Shown here piece after piece: positions 44,600 to 53,152 of a DNA stretch of 64,000 nucleotides. The notes below the pieces were generated by a model, which was not told the origin of the DNA, searched no databases, and was given only the letters and a program-made list of their open reading frames with translations. Location: the NCBI GenBank assembly GCA_900468535.1, contig UBTY01000051.1, forward strand, positions 25,329-89,328. The letters run 5' to 3'. Every line of letters starts with the position of its first letter. Within the stretch, counting starts at the first letter, position 1. Source of the DNA: Hyphomicrobiales bacterium. GTDB taxonomy: Bacteria > Pseudomonadota > Alphaproteobacteria > Rhizobiales > Rhizobiaceae. The position numbers were made by a program, and so were the translations under genes.

Positions 44600-47500
44600 A
44601 TGAGCGCCTCCGAATTCGAATTTCTTTCCCATGATGGTGAACTCGCCGATCTCATTCGAAACTTTGAATGGTCCTCGACGTCGATTGGTGCGCCATCTCA
44701 ATGGCCCGATGCGTTGAAGGTCACCACTTCGACTATCCTGCAGTCGCCCGTGCCGATCGTTACGCTGTGGAGCGAGGATGGCGTCATGATCTACAATGAC
44801 GCCTACTCGGTCTTCGCAGGCGGGCGCCATCCGGCACTTCTCGGATCGAAGGTCCGTGAGGGTTGGCCCGAAGTTGCCGACTTCAACGATAACGTCATGA
44901 AGGTCTGCCTGGCAGGCGGAACACTCGCCTACCGCGATCAGGAGCTCACTCTTCACCGGACAGGGCAACCGGAACAGGTGTGGATGAACCTCGATTATTC
45001 GCCAGTCATGGATCGAGAAGGCCGGCCTTATGGCGTTATCGCGATCGTCGTTGAGACGAGCGCCAAGGTGAAGGCCGAGCGCCGCCTTCGGGGTGAACAA
45101 GAACGGTTGATGCGCATGTTTGAACAGGCTCCCGGGTTCATGGCACTCCTTTCCGGCCCCGAGCATCGTTTTGAGATGGCAAACGACGCCTACCTGCGCT
45201 TGATCGGCAAGCCACGCGATGCTGTTCTCGGCAAGAAGCTTCTTAAAGCGCTTCCTGAACTCAAAGGCCAGGGATACCGCGAGTATCTGGACGAGGTGTT
45301 TGAAACCGGAAACACCTATCATGGACGTAGCGCTGCTGTTCGCCTCGAACGCAATGGGATAATGGAAGACAGGATTGTCGATTTCGTGTTTCAGCCCGTC
45401 GCGGATGACGGTTCACGACCAGCAGGAATATTCGTGCAAGGGCACGATGTCACAGAGCAGCACGAAGCCGAAGAGGCACTGCGACGGGAGACGCGGTTGC
45501 TTGGCATCCTCAACACGTTGGGTCCCGAACTTTCAGCCGAATTGGACCTCGAGAAGCTCGTCGACAGGATCACCCACGCCGGCCTCGCCCTCAGCGGCGC
45601 GGAATTCGGAGCCTTCTTTTACAATGTCCTCGATGACAAAGGCGAAAGCTACTACCTTTATTCACTCGCGGGAGTTCCGAGGGAGCATTTTGCGGGCTTT
45701 CCGATGCCGCGCAATACGAACGTATTCGCCCCAACCTTCACCGGGGAAGGGGTGGTCCGCTCGGATGACATAACGTCCGATCCTCGATACGGAAAGAACG
45801 ATCCGCACAAGGGCATGCCGCCCGGGCATCTTCCCGTCCGCAGCTATCTTGCCGTTCCCGTCAAGTCGCGATCCGGCGAAGTGATTGGAGGTTTGTTCTT
45901 CGGCCATGGCGTTCCCGGCAAATTCAAACAGGAGCACGAGGATCTTATCTTGGGCGCAGCCGGGGTTGCAGCCGTCGCAGTCGACAACGCCCGTCTCTTT
46001 CAATCGGCGGAGCGCGAACTTGCGGAGCGGCGAAAGGCGGAGAAACTGCTGCAGGAGACAAACACCACCCTCGAAGAGCGGGTAGCCTCTGAAATCGCTG
46101 AGCGGCTTCAGGCTGAGCATGCCCTTCGGCAGTCGCAAAAAATGGAATCTCTTGGTCAGTTGACCGGCGGCGTTGCTCACGATTTCAATAATCTTCTGCA
46201 GGTCGTGTCCGGAAATCTTCAACTCCTCGCAAAGGACATTGCCGGCAACAAGGCCGCCGAGCGAAAGGTGTTGAATGCGCTGGAGGGGGTGGCGCGCGGG
46301 TCTAAACTTGCAAGCCAACTACTGTCGTTTGGACGTCGGCAAGCGCTTGAACCGAAGGTCATAAATGTCGGCCGGTTCGTTGACGGCATGGAGGAGTTGT
46401 TGCGAAGAACGATCGGCGAAGCGATCGAGATCGAGACCGTGCGCGGCGGGGGATTGTGGAACACCCTTGTCGACGTCGTACAGGTGGAAAATTCCATCCT
46501 CAATCTTGCGATCAATGCCCGGGACGCGATGGGTGGGAGTGGAAAGCTGACGATCGAGGTGGCCAATGTGCTGCTCGACAGCGAGTATGCCCGTCAAAAC
46601 CAGGAGGTGGAAGCCGGTCAGTATGTGATGTTGGCTGTCACAGATACCGGTTCAGGCATGCCGCCGGAGATTCTAGCAAAGGCCTTCGATCCGTTCTTCA
46701 CAACGAAGCCTCTCGGCAAAGGCACCGGTCTCGGGCTCTCGATGGTCTACGGGTTTGTCAAGCAGTCCGGCGGTCATGCCAAGATTTATAGCGAACTGGG
46801 CGAAGGAACGACCGTAAAACTTTACTTCCCACGTAGTTACCAGCAGGAAGATACGATCATCCCGATCGAGCACGGCCCTATCGTGGGTGGCACGGAGACA
46901 GTTCTCGTCGCGGAGGATGACGAACAGGTACGAAACATAGTCGTCGCCATGCTTGTTGATCTCGGGTACAGCGTGTTGAAGGCAAAAGATGCTTCCGCAG
47001 CTTTGACGATCATCGAAAGTGGAGTTGCGATTGACCTCCTGTTCACGGACGTGGTCATGCCAGGCCCCTTGAAATCGGCGGAAATGGCGCGGCAGGCGCG
47101 GCAACGGATGCCCGAGCTCGCTGTGCTCTTCACGTCGGGCTACACCGAGAATTCGATTGTTCATGGCGGTCGTCTTGATCCAGGCGTGGAGCTTTTGACC
47201 AAGCCGTATTCGCGCGAAGCGCTCGCCCGAAAAATCCGGCATAGCCTCAACAATCGAAAGCAGCGCGCATCGGCGGAGCACAAAGAGCAGCCGCAGAACC
47301 ATAAAGATCCTTCCTCGATGAACGCACTGCGTCGTGTTTTGTTGGTCGAGGACGATGCACTCATCCGGATGGTAGCCAGTGACATGCTGCAGGATATCGG
47401 CTGCGAGGTGGTCGACGCAGCGTCTGCCGAACAAGGAATGGTGCTGCTGGAGGCGGGCGACATAGACGTTGTGGTCACAGACCTTGGTTTGCCCGGAATG

Positions 47501-47671
47501 TCGGGTGAGGAGTTTTGCCGGCAGGTGCGACAACGCTGGCCGCAGATCGCAATCATATTTGCGACTGGAACAGACCGTCGTCCTGACCTGAAGGACATGC
47601 GGCGCACCGCTTTGTTGTTGAAGCCCTATGGACCTGATGCCCTAAAATCGATACTCGAGGAGCTCGACTAG
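44600..47671 (+). CDS. Hybrid histidine kinase with two receivers
   Basis: 1023 residues, no membrane helix. PAS (about 35-160), PAS (165-290), GAF (305-465), coiled coil (470-510), HisKA with histidine in GGVAHDFNNLL (about 530), ATPase (N-box SILNLAINARDAMGGSG; FFTTKPLGKGTGLGLSMVYG), receiver 1 (VLVAEDDEQV; DLLFTDVVMPGP) and receiver 2 (VLLVEDDALI; DVVVTDLGLPGMSG; ends at the C-terminus). Two receivers suggest a phosphorelay or a phosphate sink. It is divergent from the KaiC-like/kinase pair, which has the same HisKA/ATPase type. Confidence 0.95.
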   Translation: MSASEFEFLSHDGELADLIRNFEWSSTSIGAPSQWPDALKVTTSTILQSPVPIVTLWSEDGVMIYNDAYSVFAGGRHPALLGSKVREGWPEVADFNDNVMKVCLAGGTLAYRDQELTLHRTGQPEQVWMNLDYSPVMDREGRPYGVIAIVVETSAKVKAERRLRGEQERLMRMFEQAPGFMALLSGPEHRFEMANDAYLRLIGKPRDAVLGKKLLKALPELKGQGYREYLDEVFETGNTYHGRSAAVRLERNGIMEDRIVDFVFQPVADDGSRPAGIFVQGHDVTEQHEAEEALRRETRLLGILNTLGPELSAELDLEKLVDRITHAGLALSGAEFGAFFYNVLDDKGESYYLYSLAGVPREHFAGFPMPRNTNVFAPTFTGEGVVRSDDITSDPRYGKNDPHKGMPPGHLPVRSYLAVPVKSRSGEVIGGLFFGHGVPGKFKQEHEDLILGAAGVAAVAVDNARLFQSAERELAERRKAEKLLQETNTTLEERVASEIAERLQAEHALRQSQKMESLGQLTGGVAHDFNNLLQVVSGNLQLLAKDIAGNKAAERKVLNALEGVARGSKLASQLLSFGRRQALEPKVINVGRFVDGMEELLRRTIGEAIEIETVRGGGLWNTLVDVVQVENSILNLAINARDAMGGSGKLTIEVANVLLDSEYARQNQEVEAGQYVMLAVTDTGSGMPPEILAKAFDPFFTTKPLGKGTGLGLSMVYGFVKQSGGHAKIYSELGEGTTVKLYFPRSYQQEDTIIPIEHGPIVGGTETVLVAEDDEQVRNIVVAMLVDLGYSVLKAKDASAALTIIESGVAIDLLFTDVVMPGPLKSAEMARQARQRMPELAVLFTSGYTENSIVHGGRLDPGVELLTKPYSREALARKIRHSLNNRKQRASAEHKEQPQNHKDPSSMNALRRVLLVEDDALIRMVASDMLQDIGCEVVDAASAEQGMVLLEAGDIDVVVTDLGLPGMSGEEFCRQVRQRWPQIAIIFATGTDRRPDLKDMRRTALLLKPYGPDALKSILEELD

Positions 47672-47892
47672 GCTGAAGCTTGTGCTTCGCGCGAAGAGCT
47701 TCGCTGCCCTGGGGGCCAATGCCTTCGAACGGGATTTTTGTTCCGGGGCTGAGATCTCCCGCGCTCGGCTCTTCGTAGTCACTACGCCGGACGAGGATGG
47801 AGGCTATGGTAAACGGGAAGCGCCTCTTCCCAATCGGGGCGGCAGCATGAATCGCCGCTACATGCCTCCCGGTCTCAATGAGTTGTTGGACT

Positions 47893-48171
47893 ATGAAATC
47901 ATCGCCGCTTGCTTCCTATGACAAAGGACGCGAACAGCGGGAAAAGAAGTGGCAACGGGAATTTCGGGGCGGAAGCGTTGCCGTCCACGTCGGCAAGGAG
48001 GCTCAGGCCAATACAGGATCGGACGCTTCGGTACGCGTGATACACCGCAATAGCCCAACCTAGGCCATCGCTGCTGGACGTTATGTCATCAAGGACGCCA
48101 AAAGGACAAACATCAGCGAGCGGCTGGCGACGCAAGCCGATCGTCTACGCCTCGACCAGTGCCTGCGCTAG
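47893..48171 (+). pseudogene. Small basic protein with in-frame TAG
   Basis: ATG 47893 opens a frame (MKSSPLASYDKGREQREKKW) that meets TAG at 48061-48063, then continues as AIAAGRYVIKDAKRTNISER to TAG 48169-48171. CAG to TAG would explain the break. The length would be 92 codons. The pattern is a little like DUF2188-type proteins, but I do not assign it. No strong ribosome site. It ends inside the last codon of the opposite-strand regulator remnant. Confidence 0.5.
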
Positions 48172-48796
48172 AGTTTCTGCCGCCAGGTTATTGCGGCGTC
48201 CGTTCGATTGGAGAGAGCGAGCTTTTGCAGTATCTGCGTCGTGCGATGCTTGACGGTCTTCTCCTGACGATCCAGTCGAATGGCGATGTGCTTATTGGAA
48301 AGCCCTTCAGCAACCAAGTCCATCACCTCCATCTCGCGTCGCGTCAGCGCGTGCGATGCGAGTGAGGGCGCGCCCAGCGACCTTTCGACGATCTTTGCAG
48401 ACATGGCCGGCGAGACCACGCGAGTTCCACCATGAACGGTCCGGATAGCCTCGGCCAAGCCTCGAGATCCAATTCCGTTCAAGACGTATCCGGACGCTCC
48501 GCGCCGCAAGGCTGATGACAATACTGCTATGTCTTCCGACGCGGTGAGAGCATCAGCACCCGAGTCCGTGGACTCTTTGGCAATATGTCGCCGACGACCT
48601 CGGTCCCCTCGACCGGCATGGACACATCGAGCAGCAAGACATCTGGCTGTTTCAAACACGCCAACCCGGTTGCGTCGGCACCGCTTGCGCCCTCACCAAC
48701 GACGATGAAATCATTGATCTCGGAAAGGCTGCGACAGACCTCCTCTCGAAAAAGAGAATGGTCGTCCACGATCCCGATCGTAATCGCCGATAGCAT
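48168..48796 (-). pseudogene. Frameshifted LuxR/NarL-type response regulator
   Basis: The frame from 48796 carries the receiver (ITIGIVDDHSLFREEV; DVLLLDVSMP) and ends at 48527. A second frame carries the rest (TASEDIAVLSSALRRGASGY) and a LuxR-type helix-turn-helix (LTRREMEVMDLVAEGLSNKH; KTVKHRTTQILQKL). They join if the doubled TC at about 48546-48550 is removed (RVLMLTASED). No start signal of its own is seen, because the upstream kinase is collapsed onto it. Confidence 0.83.
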
Positions 48797-49585
48797 TCGT
48801 CGAGTGCGGCTGCGCGCTCGGAAGACTGCTGCAATCGCCGTGGAAGCCCACGGTTTTCTAGAAGCAGCAATCTGAGCTCGCCAACCTGGTCCTTGTGGTT
48901 AAGACGCTGCCGTTCGATCAACCGGCTTCCGCGAAAGAAGAGTGCAGACAAGATCAGGAAGAAAATCAGTGTAAGTCCAGCCGCACAGACCCAGCTTCGC
49001 AACCGTGCTCGGGTCAGATTGTCAGCCAGACCCTGCACGGTTTCGTAGAATTCGAATACCGCGACGGCCTTCCCCGACCACGGCTGGAGAACGGGATTAT
49101 CTATCTCCAATGAGAGGCTTGCCGAGCTTTCTCTCCTCTGCACTTTCTGGATCGGACGCAACTTCAAAGCGCGCTTCCAACGATCCCGCGAATGCCGAAG
49201 CTTCTGGCTCACTCAAAACGTGCGGCCTACCAGTTGCTTCTCGTCCGAATAAACGATTGTACGTCAGCCCGCCATAGTTTGAAAGAGACAAGGCGACGGC
49301 CCAGCGCTCCCTGAGACAACGTCTCGTCAAGGGCCTGTGATCTACCATCGTCCAGAACCGACTGGGTCTGCATGTCTGGGAGGAGGGGGGCGACTACGCT
49401 GTCGACATATAGCGAGGTTGCCGCACCCGGATTATGAATGACGGGATCTTCAATGATCTTGGCAAGAACACCAATAAAAAACATCGCGCGGATCGAGACA
49501 ATGCCCCCGGCCAGGAAAAAGTGTGCGGCAAAGGGATCGAGAATTGCAGCGCTTAAGTACCCGACAGAGATGGCGCTATTTTAGA
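48782..49585 (-). pseudogene. Collapsed sensor kinase lacking its kinase core
   Basis: Partner of the preceding regulator. Readable parts, in three frames: membrane start and sensor region (FFLAGGIVSI; TSLYVDSVVAPLLPDMQTQS; QALDETLSQGALGRRLVSF), sensor end (SEPEASAFAGSLEARFEVAS), a second membrane helix (RSWVCAAGLTLIFFLILSAL) and a coil (LRLLLLENRGLPRRLQQSSE). In NarX-type kinases the coil leads into the DHP and ATPase domains. Here it runs directly into the first codons of the regulator, so about 200 codons have been deleted, besides at least three frameshifts. Confidence 0.75.
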
Positions 49586-49620
49586 AAAGGTCCAGTGAGG
49601 GCGCTTCAAACTGAAGAGGC

Positions 49621-49797
49621 TTAGTTTGCTACCTCACGCGTATCGAAAACAATGGCTCCACGAACTGTTTGGCTCAATCTGTTCGACTCTCCCGACATCG
49701 ATGCACCAAAGACGTAAAGCAAAACTGCGAGCACAATCACAAGGGCTATCAGCGAAGCGTTGACTGCGGCGGGGGCGGATGCCTTCCTGCTGTTCAT
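49621..49797 (-). CDS. Small single-span membrane protein
   Basis: 58 residues from ATG 49797 with GGAG eight bases upstream. One membrane helix (AVNASLIALVIVLAVLLYVF) between a basic N-terminus and a polar C-terminus. The exact EcfG promoter 33 bases upstream makes this short frame credible. Family not recognised. Confidence 0.7.
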   Translation of the reverse strand: MNSRKASAPAAVNASLIALVIVLAVLLYVFGASMSGESNRLSQTVRGAIVFDTREVAN

Positions 49798-49829
49798 GGC
49801 GCACACTCCATTCGAAGATCACAAGCGAA

Positions 49830-49854
49830 AACGGGCGCGACAACAGGCGGTTCC
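49830..49854 (-). promoter_or_regulatory. EcfG-type promoter, exact GGAAC-N16-CGTT
   Basis: Minus strand GGAAC (49854-49850) and CGTT (49833-49830). Back to back with the + strand promoter at 49904. Confidence 0.78.
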
Positions 49855-49903
49855 CCGAACCGGACTTTGGTCCGAGGGTGCCCCGGACTGAGGTCCAATC
49901 GAC

Positions 49904-49928
49904 GGAACGAGCAGGAAGCGAGGCCGTT
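49904..49928 (+). promoter_or_regulatory. EcfG-type promoter, exact GGAAC-N16-CGTT
   Basis: GGAAC 49904-49908 and CGTT 49925-49928, 48 bases before ATG 49977. Confidence 0.82.
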
Positions 49929-49976
49929 GGTTTTGCAGCGGTCCATCGGGGCCGCGACGAAACCGAAGGAGGAACT

Positions 49977-50372
49977 ATGCGTCACATGCTCATTGCAACG
50001 GTTGCGGTCGCGACTATGATTTCAGGCGCGGCATTCGCGCAATCGTCGACGGTAAACGGCGCCGCAGGCGGCGCCGTCACCGGCGCAATCGTTGGAGGCC
50101 CCGTTGGCGCTGCCGTTGGAGGTGTCACCGGTGCTATCATTGGCACCGCGATCGATCCGCCGCCGCAGAAAGTCGTAACCTACGTTCGTGAAGCGCCGGC
50201 ACCCGAGGCCCGTGTTGTCGTGAAGGAAAAAGTTGTTGTCGGCCAGCCGCTCCCTCAGGCCGTGGTGGTGACCCCGGTTCCGGAGAATCCAAAGTACTCC
50301 TATGCGATTGTGAACGACGAACGCGTTATAGTCGAACCCTCGTCTCGCAAGGTAATCCAGGTCATCAACTGA
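49977..50372 (+). CDS. Glycine-zipper DUF1236-type envelope protein
   Basis: 131 residues, AAGGAG before ATG. Signal peptide cut after SGAAFA. The mature N-terminus is a glycine zipper (GGAVTGAIVGGPVGAAVGGV), able to sit in or against a membrane. The C-terminal part is a DUF1236 repeat (YSYAIVNDERVIVEPSSRKV). Known only as a rhizobial envelope protein. Exact EcfG promoter. Confidence 0.88.
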   Translation: MRHMLIATVAVATMISGAAFAQSSTVNGAAGGAVTGAIVGGPVGAAVGGVTGAIIGTAIDPPPQKVVTYVREAPAPEARVVVKEKVVVGQPLPQAVVVTPVPENPKYSYAIVNDERVIVEPSSRKVIQVIN

Positions 50373-50828
50373 TCTGGTGCGGGCGCGGCGCATGCGGCGC
50401 CCGCCTTGCCGGTTCGCGTCTAGATGCAGTCATCATGCAGTCATCATGCCTGTTTCGCAGCAAGTTTTTCTTGAAAGCGAGTTGGGGCTTGCGACGCGGC
50501 TACAGAAGCGGGCCATGTAATATCAAGTAGTTCACGTGTTTATCACCTTCATTCGCTGCGACCCTGACATTCTGTCGTCCCTGGCCCATTGCTGTTTGCA
50601 GCCGGTCAACCAATTCCCTGAAGACCAGATGATCCGGTCATCGTTACCCGCACAGTCGGAGAGCATCACAAACAGTTAACTTCTGCCAAGGAGGATAGCC
50701 GCGCGCCAGCAATATCACGGAAGCGATCGTGGAGGTCAGCAAGTCTGGCCATTTGGGGTCTTTCTGAACCAAATGGCCAAGACGAAATTGCGCTGGCGAG
50801 GGAGACTGAGCGCCGCAACAGCTTATAG
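50373..50828. other. Stretch without a confident gene
   Basis: About 455 bases. It contains an 11-base tandem duplication (ATGCAGTCATC twice, near 50425-50446). No gene supported. Confidence 0.4.
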
Positions 50829-51152
50829 TTAGAGCGTGTTGTCCGGAATGATGAAGTCACCATCAAGGCGGTTCAGATTTTCGCAGAACAGCACCGGACA
50901 TGCGCGGGTGTCACGTGTAGGGATACGCTTCCATTCCGCGTACTCGTTGGGATCGCAGTAACGGCTGTTGCGCACGAAGCGATCATACAATGGAAGCCCA
51001 CGCGGCGATGTCCAGCGAAAAATCACGGCGCCTTGGTTACGGACGGCGGCACGGGCTTGTTCGCAGGTCATTTTAAGTGGGCTAAGACGTGAGATCGCGA
51101 ACGCAGGAGTCGATGCCAGCATTACAGTGAAAATGACGGCAAGCTTCTTCAT
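50829..51152 (-). CDS. Small secreted protein with four cysteines
   Basis: 107 residues from ATG 51152 (GGAGG five bases upstream). Signal peptide MKKLAVIFTVMLASTPAFA. The mature protein has four cysteines (MTCEQARAAV; SRYCDP; ACPVLFC), likely two disulfides. The C-E-Q-A-R-A-A-V start is typical of small conserved rhizobial periplasmic proteins of unknown role. No EcfG motif upstream. Confidence 0.8.
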   Translation of the reverse strand: MKKLAVIFTVMLASTPAFAISRLSPLKMTCEQARAAVRNQGAVIFRWTSPRGLPLYDRFVRNSRYCDPNEYAEWKRIPTRDTRACPVLFCENLNRLDGDFIIPDNTL

Positions 51153-51352
51153 GATCAACCTCCATCTGTTGCAATGAACTGCGGCGAGGCAGCATCCGCC
51201 TGGCGCGGAGCCGATAACTGGTCTCCATTATTGTTTAGCGAAAGCCGTGTATTGGCGCTCCCGTGCCAAGGCCCGTGATGCCAGGTAAGCTTCCGCGGTG
51301 GCCATCCAGTGATGGAGCTGAGTTCCGGGCGCCGGTCGGGCATGACGGAGTC

Positions 51353-51733
51353 CTATTTCTCGGCGCGGTTGAGAAGGACGCGCATTTCCTCGAATCGACG
51401 CTTGCGGTCCCCGTCATCGACATTCGGTCCATAGCACGTGCTCGACACGCAGAATTGCGCGAGGTTGTGTGGTTTATCTGCCTTGTCGAACTCGCATTCG
51501 AATATATCGGTCATGTCGGCCGGGGCCGTTCCCTGCCGGCTTGAATATGACATGCGGACCCCCGGTGGCTTCAGTTCGGGATAGGATTGCACAGTCCCAA
51601 TCGCGAGTTTGTCGGTCATGAAGAAACTCTTGGCAACGGATTTGCAGGTCTCCTCCAAGTCAGGAGATTGCGCCATGGCATTTGCAGACGCGGCCAACGT
51701 GGCAAAGACGAATAATATGATCGGCTTACGCAA
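51353..51733 (-). CDS. Small secreted protein
   Basis: 126 residues from TTG 51733, chosen because GAGGAG lies seven bases upstream and a signal peptide begins there (LRKPIILFVFATLAASANAM, cut near AMA-Q). Four cysteines in the mature part (EETCKSVA; FECEF; FCVSSTCYGP). Family not recognised. No EcfG motif found. Confidence 0.75.
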   Translation of the reverse strand: MRKPIILFVFATLAASANAMAQSPDLEETCKSVAKSFFMTDKLAIGTVQSYPELKPPGVRMSYSSRQGTAPADMTDIFECEFDKADKPHNLAQFCVSSTCYGPNVDDGDRKRRFEEMRVLLNRAEK

Positions 51734-52192
51734 TGCTTTCTCCTCAGCTAGCTCTGCGATTGAGGTAGAGCGGTGGGAGCAAAAACAAGTGCCGACATCA
51801 GTTTGTTGAGCTTCACCAGCCGGCCCGGCCAGTTTGGATTGGCCTCCATGGCAGCGAGGAAACGCCTGGCGGCATTTGAGCAGGGACCGCCCAGTCCGCA
51901 CCACTTTAAAGCAATCGAAAGCCGCTTGGGCGCTGCGGGCTATGTTACTCCCCTTTGACTGGGACCTTTTGGCGTTGTCAGCGTTGTCTCTTCAAGATCA
52001 GGAAGAAACGGGGATGACACAGGTAACGACGCCTGCAGGGACGTATAAGACAAGGTAGGAAAGATTGGGTCAGTTGTCCAAGTTCACTTAAGAAGGCGTG
52101 TTATGTAGCGCCAAGGCGGTCGCCCAGCATGGCAGATGTGATGGATGCGGAACAAGCTTCGGATCAATTCTGGATCAAGCGAGGAGAGTTAG
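51734..52192. other. Stretch without a confident gene
   Basis: About 460 bases, no supported gene. The neighbouring sequence is a degraded gene, so further remnants are possible. Confidence 0.4.
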
Positions 52193-52436
52193 ATCAACGA
52201 GTTCAAGAAGGGTGACCGTGTAGCCTGGAATACGAGCCAAGGACAAACCGTGGCGAGATCGTTGAGAAGCAGACAACCCCGACAAAGATCAAGGGTCATG
52301 AAGTCAATGCTTCGAAGTCAACCCCCGAATTCGTAGTCAAAAGGGAAAGTCCGGCAGACGCGCCGCTCATAAGCCGGGCAGCCTGATCAAAACCTCCCGA
52401 GATTCGGGTATCTGGAAAAGCCCGACCCGCCTATGA
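52193..52436 (+). pseudogene. Degraded DUF2945 (HVA1-type) protein
   Basis: FKKGDRVAWNTSQGQTV, then after a missing G near 52250-52254, GEIVEKQTTPTKIKGHEVNA and STPEFVVK, then after a missing A near 52345, KSGRRAAHKPGSL. This is the short DUF2945 / hypervirulence-associated TUDOR protein. The start codon position reads ATC rather than ATG after GAGGAG. Two homopolymer losses plus a lost start: not functional as read. Confidence 0.72.
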
Positions 52437-52449
52437 GAGGATCGGGCTT
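52418..52449. repeat. Inverted repeat, possible terminator
   Basis: AAGCCCGA (52418-52425) and TCGGGCTT (52442-52449) are exact complements, extended by CC/GG with one bulge. It lies at the end of the DUF2945 remnant. No T run follows. Confidence 0.45.
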
Positions 52450-52646
52450 CGCGGCCAGCGGCCTGACTGCGGCGGTGAGGGACCGCCGCGTGCCCAAAAC
52501 CTTGCCAGACTGGAATAGTTCCAAGGAAAACCGGTCCTCAGAAGTGAATCCAGGGTGGGATTGTCCGAGAAACGAGGTGGCGAATCTTTAAACACAGAGC
52601 ATCAGGGCCGTATCACCTGCTTGTCAGCGACAATTCAGAAGATGTG

Positions 52647-52672
52647 GGAACTATCCATACGATTCGTCAGTT
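52647..52672 (+). promoter_or_regulatory. EcfG-type promoter, GGAAC-N17-AGTT
   Basis: GGAAC 52647-52651 and AGTT 52669-52672, 35 bases before ATG 52708, upstream of the three-gene trehalose synthase unit. Confidence 0.52.
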
Positions 52673-52707
52673 GAGTAGCCAGTTTTCCTGTCTATTGGAT
52701 CGTGCCC

Positions 52708-53151
52708 ATGACCCATATCAGCTCTCCGCCGGTGATGCGGCCCTTCAGAACCTCCCTGCGCTCGATACCCTTTCACTTTGCTGCCGCCTTTCTCGCGGGC
52801 GCGCTTCTCACCGACATCGCTTATTGGCGAACCATGCAGATGATGTGGACGAATTTTTCCGCGTGGCTGTTGCTTGCGGGAGCCGTTTTCTGCAGTCTCG
52901 GCCTACTCGCGGGCCTTGTCGACGCGGCAAGGGGACTTCTCGCACTGCGAACCCCCATCGGGTGGATTTATGCCTTGAGCAGCCTGATGGTTTTTGCCCT
53001 GGCGATCCTGAATTCCTTCGTCCACAGCCGTGATGCCTGGACTTCGGTGATGCCAATGGGGCTGGCGCTGTCAGCGGCTACGACCGTGGTGATCCTGATT
53101 TCCGCTGCGTTCGGTGCCCGAGTCCGGCTGCTAAGCAGCAGAGGATGGTAG
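52708..53151 (+). CDS. DUF2231-like membrane protein
   Basis: 147 residues from ATG 52708 (GTG 52702 also possible; no strong ribosome site). Four membrane helices with an N-terminal SIPFHFAAAFLAGALLTDIA, in which a histidine-containing first helix is typical of DUF2231 proteins. These often sit next to PQQ/sorbosone-type dehydrogenases, as here, and may serve in electron transfer. The next gene starts one base after its stop. Confidence 0.78.
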   Translation: MTHISSPPVMRPFRTSLRSIPFHFAAAFLAGALLTDIAYWRTMQMMWTNFSAWLLLAGAVFCSLGLLAGLVDAARGLLALRTPIGWIYALSSLMVFALAILNSFVHSRDAWTSVMPMGLALSAATTVVILISAAFGARVRLLSSRGW

Positions 53152-53152
53152 G

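Noticed and set aside
50425..50446. Tandem 11-base duplication as an attachment site or iteron
   Set aside because: Only two copies, no integrase or replication gene nearby.
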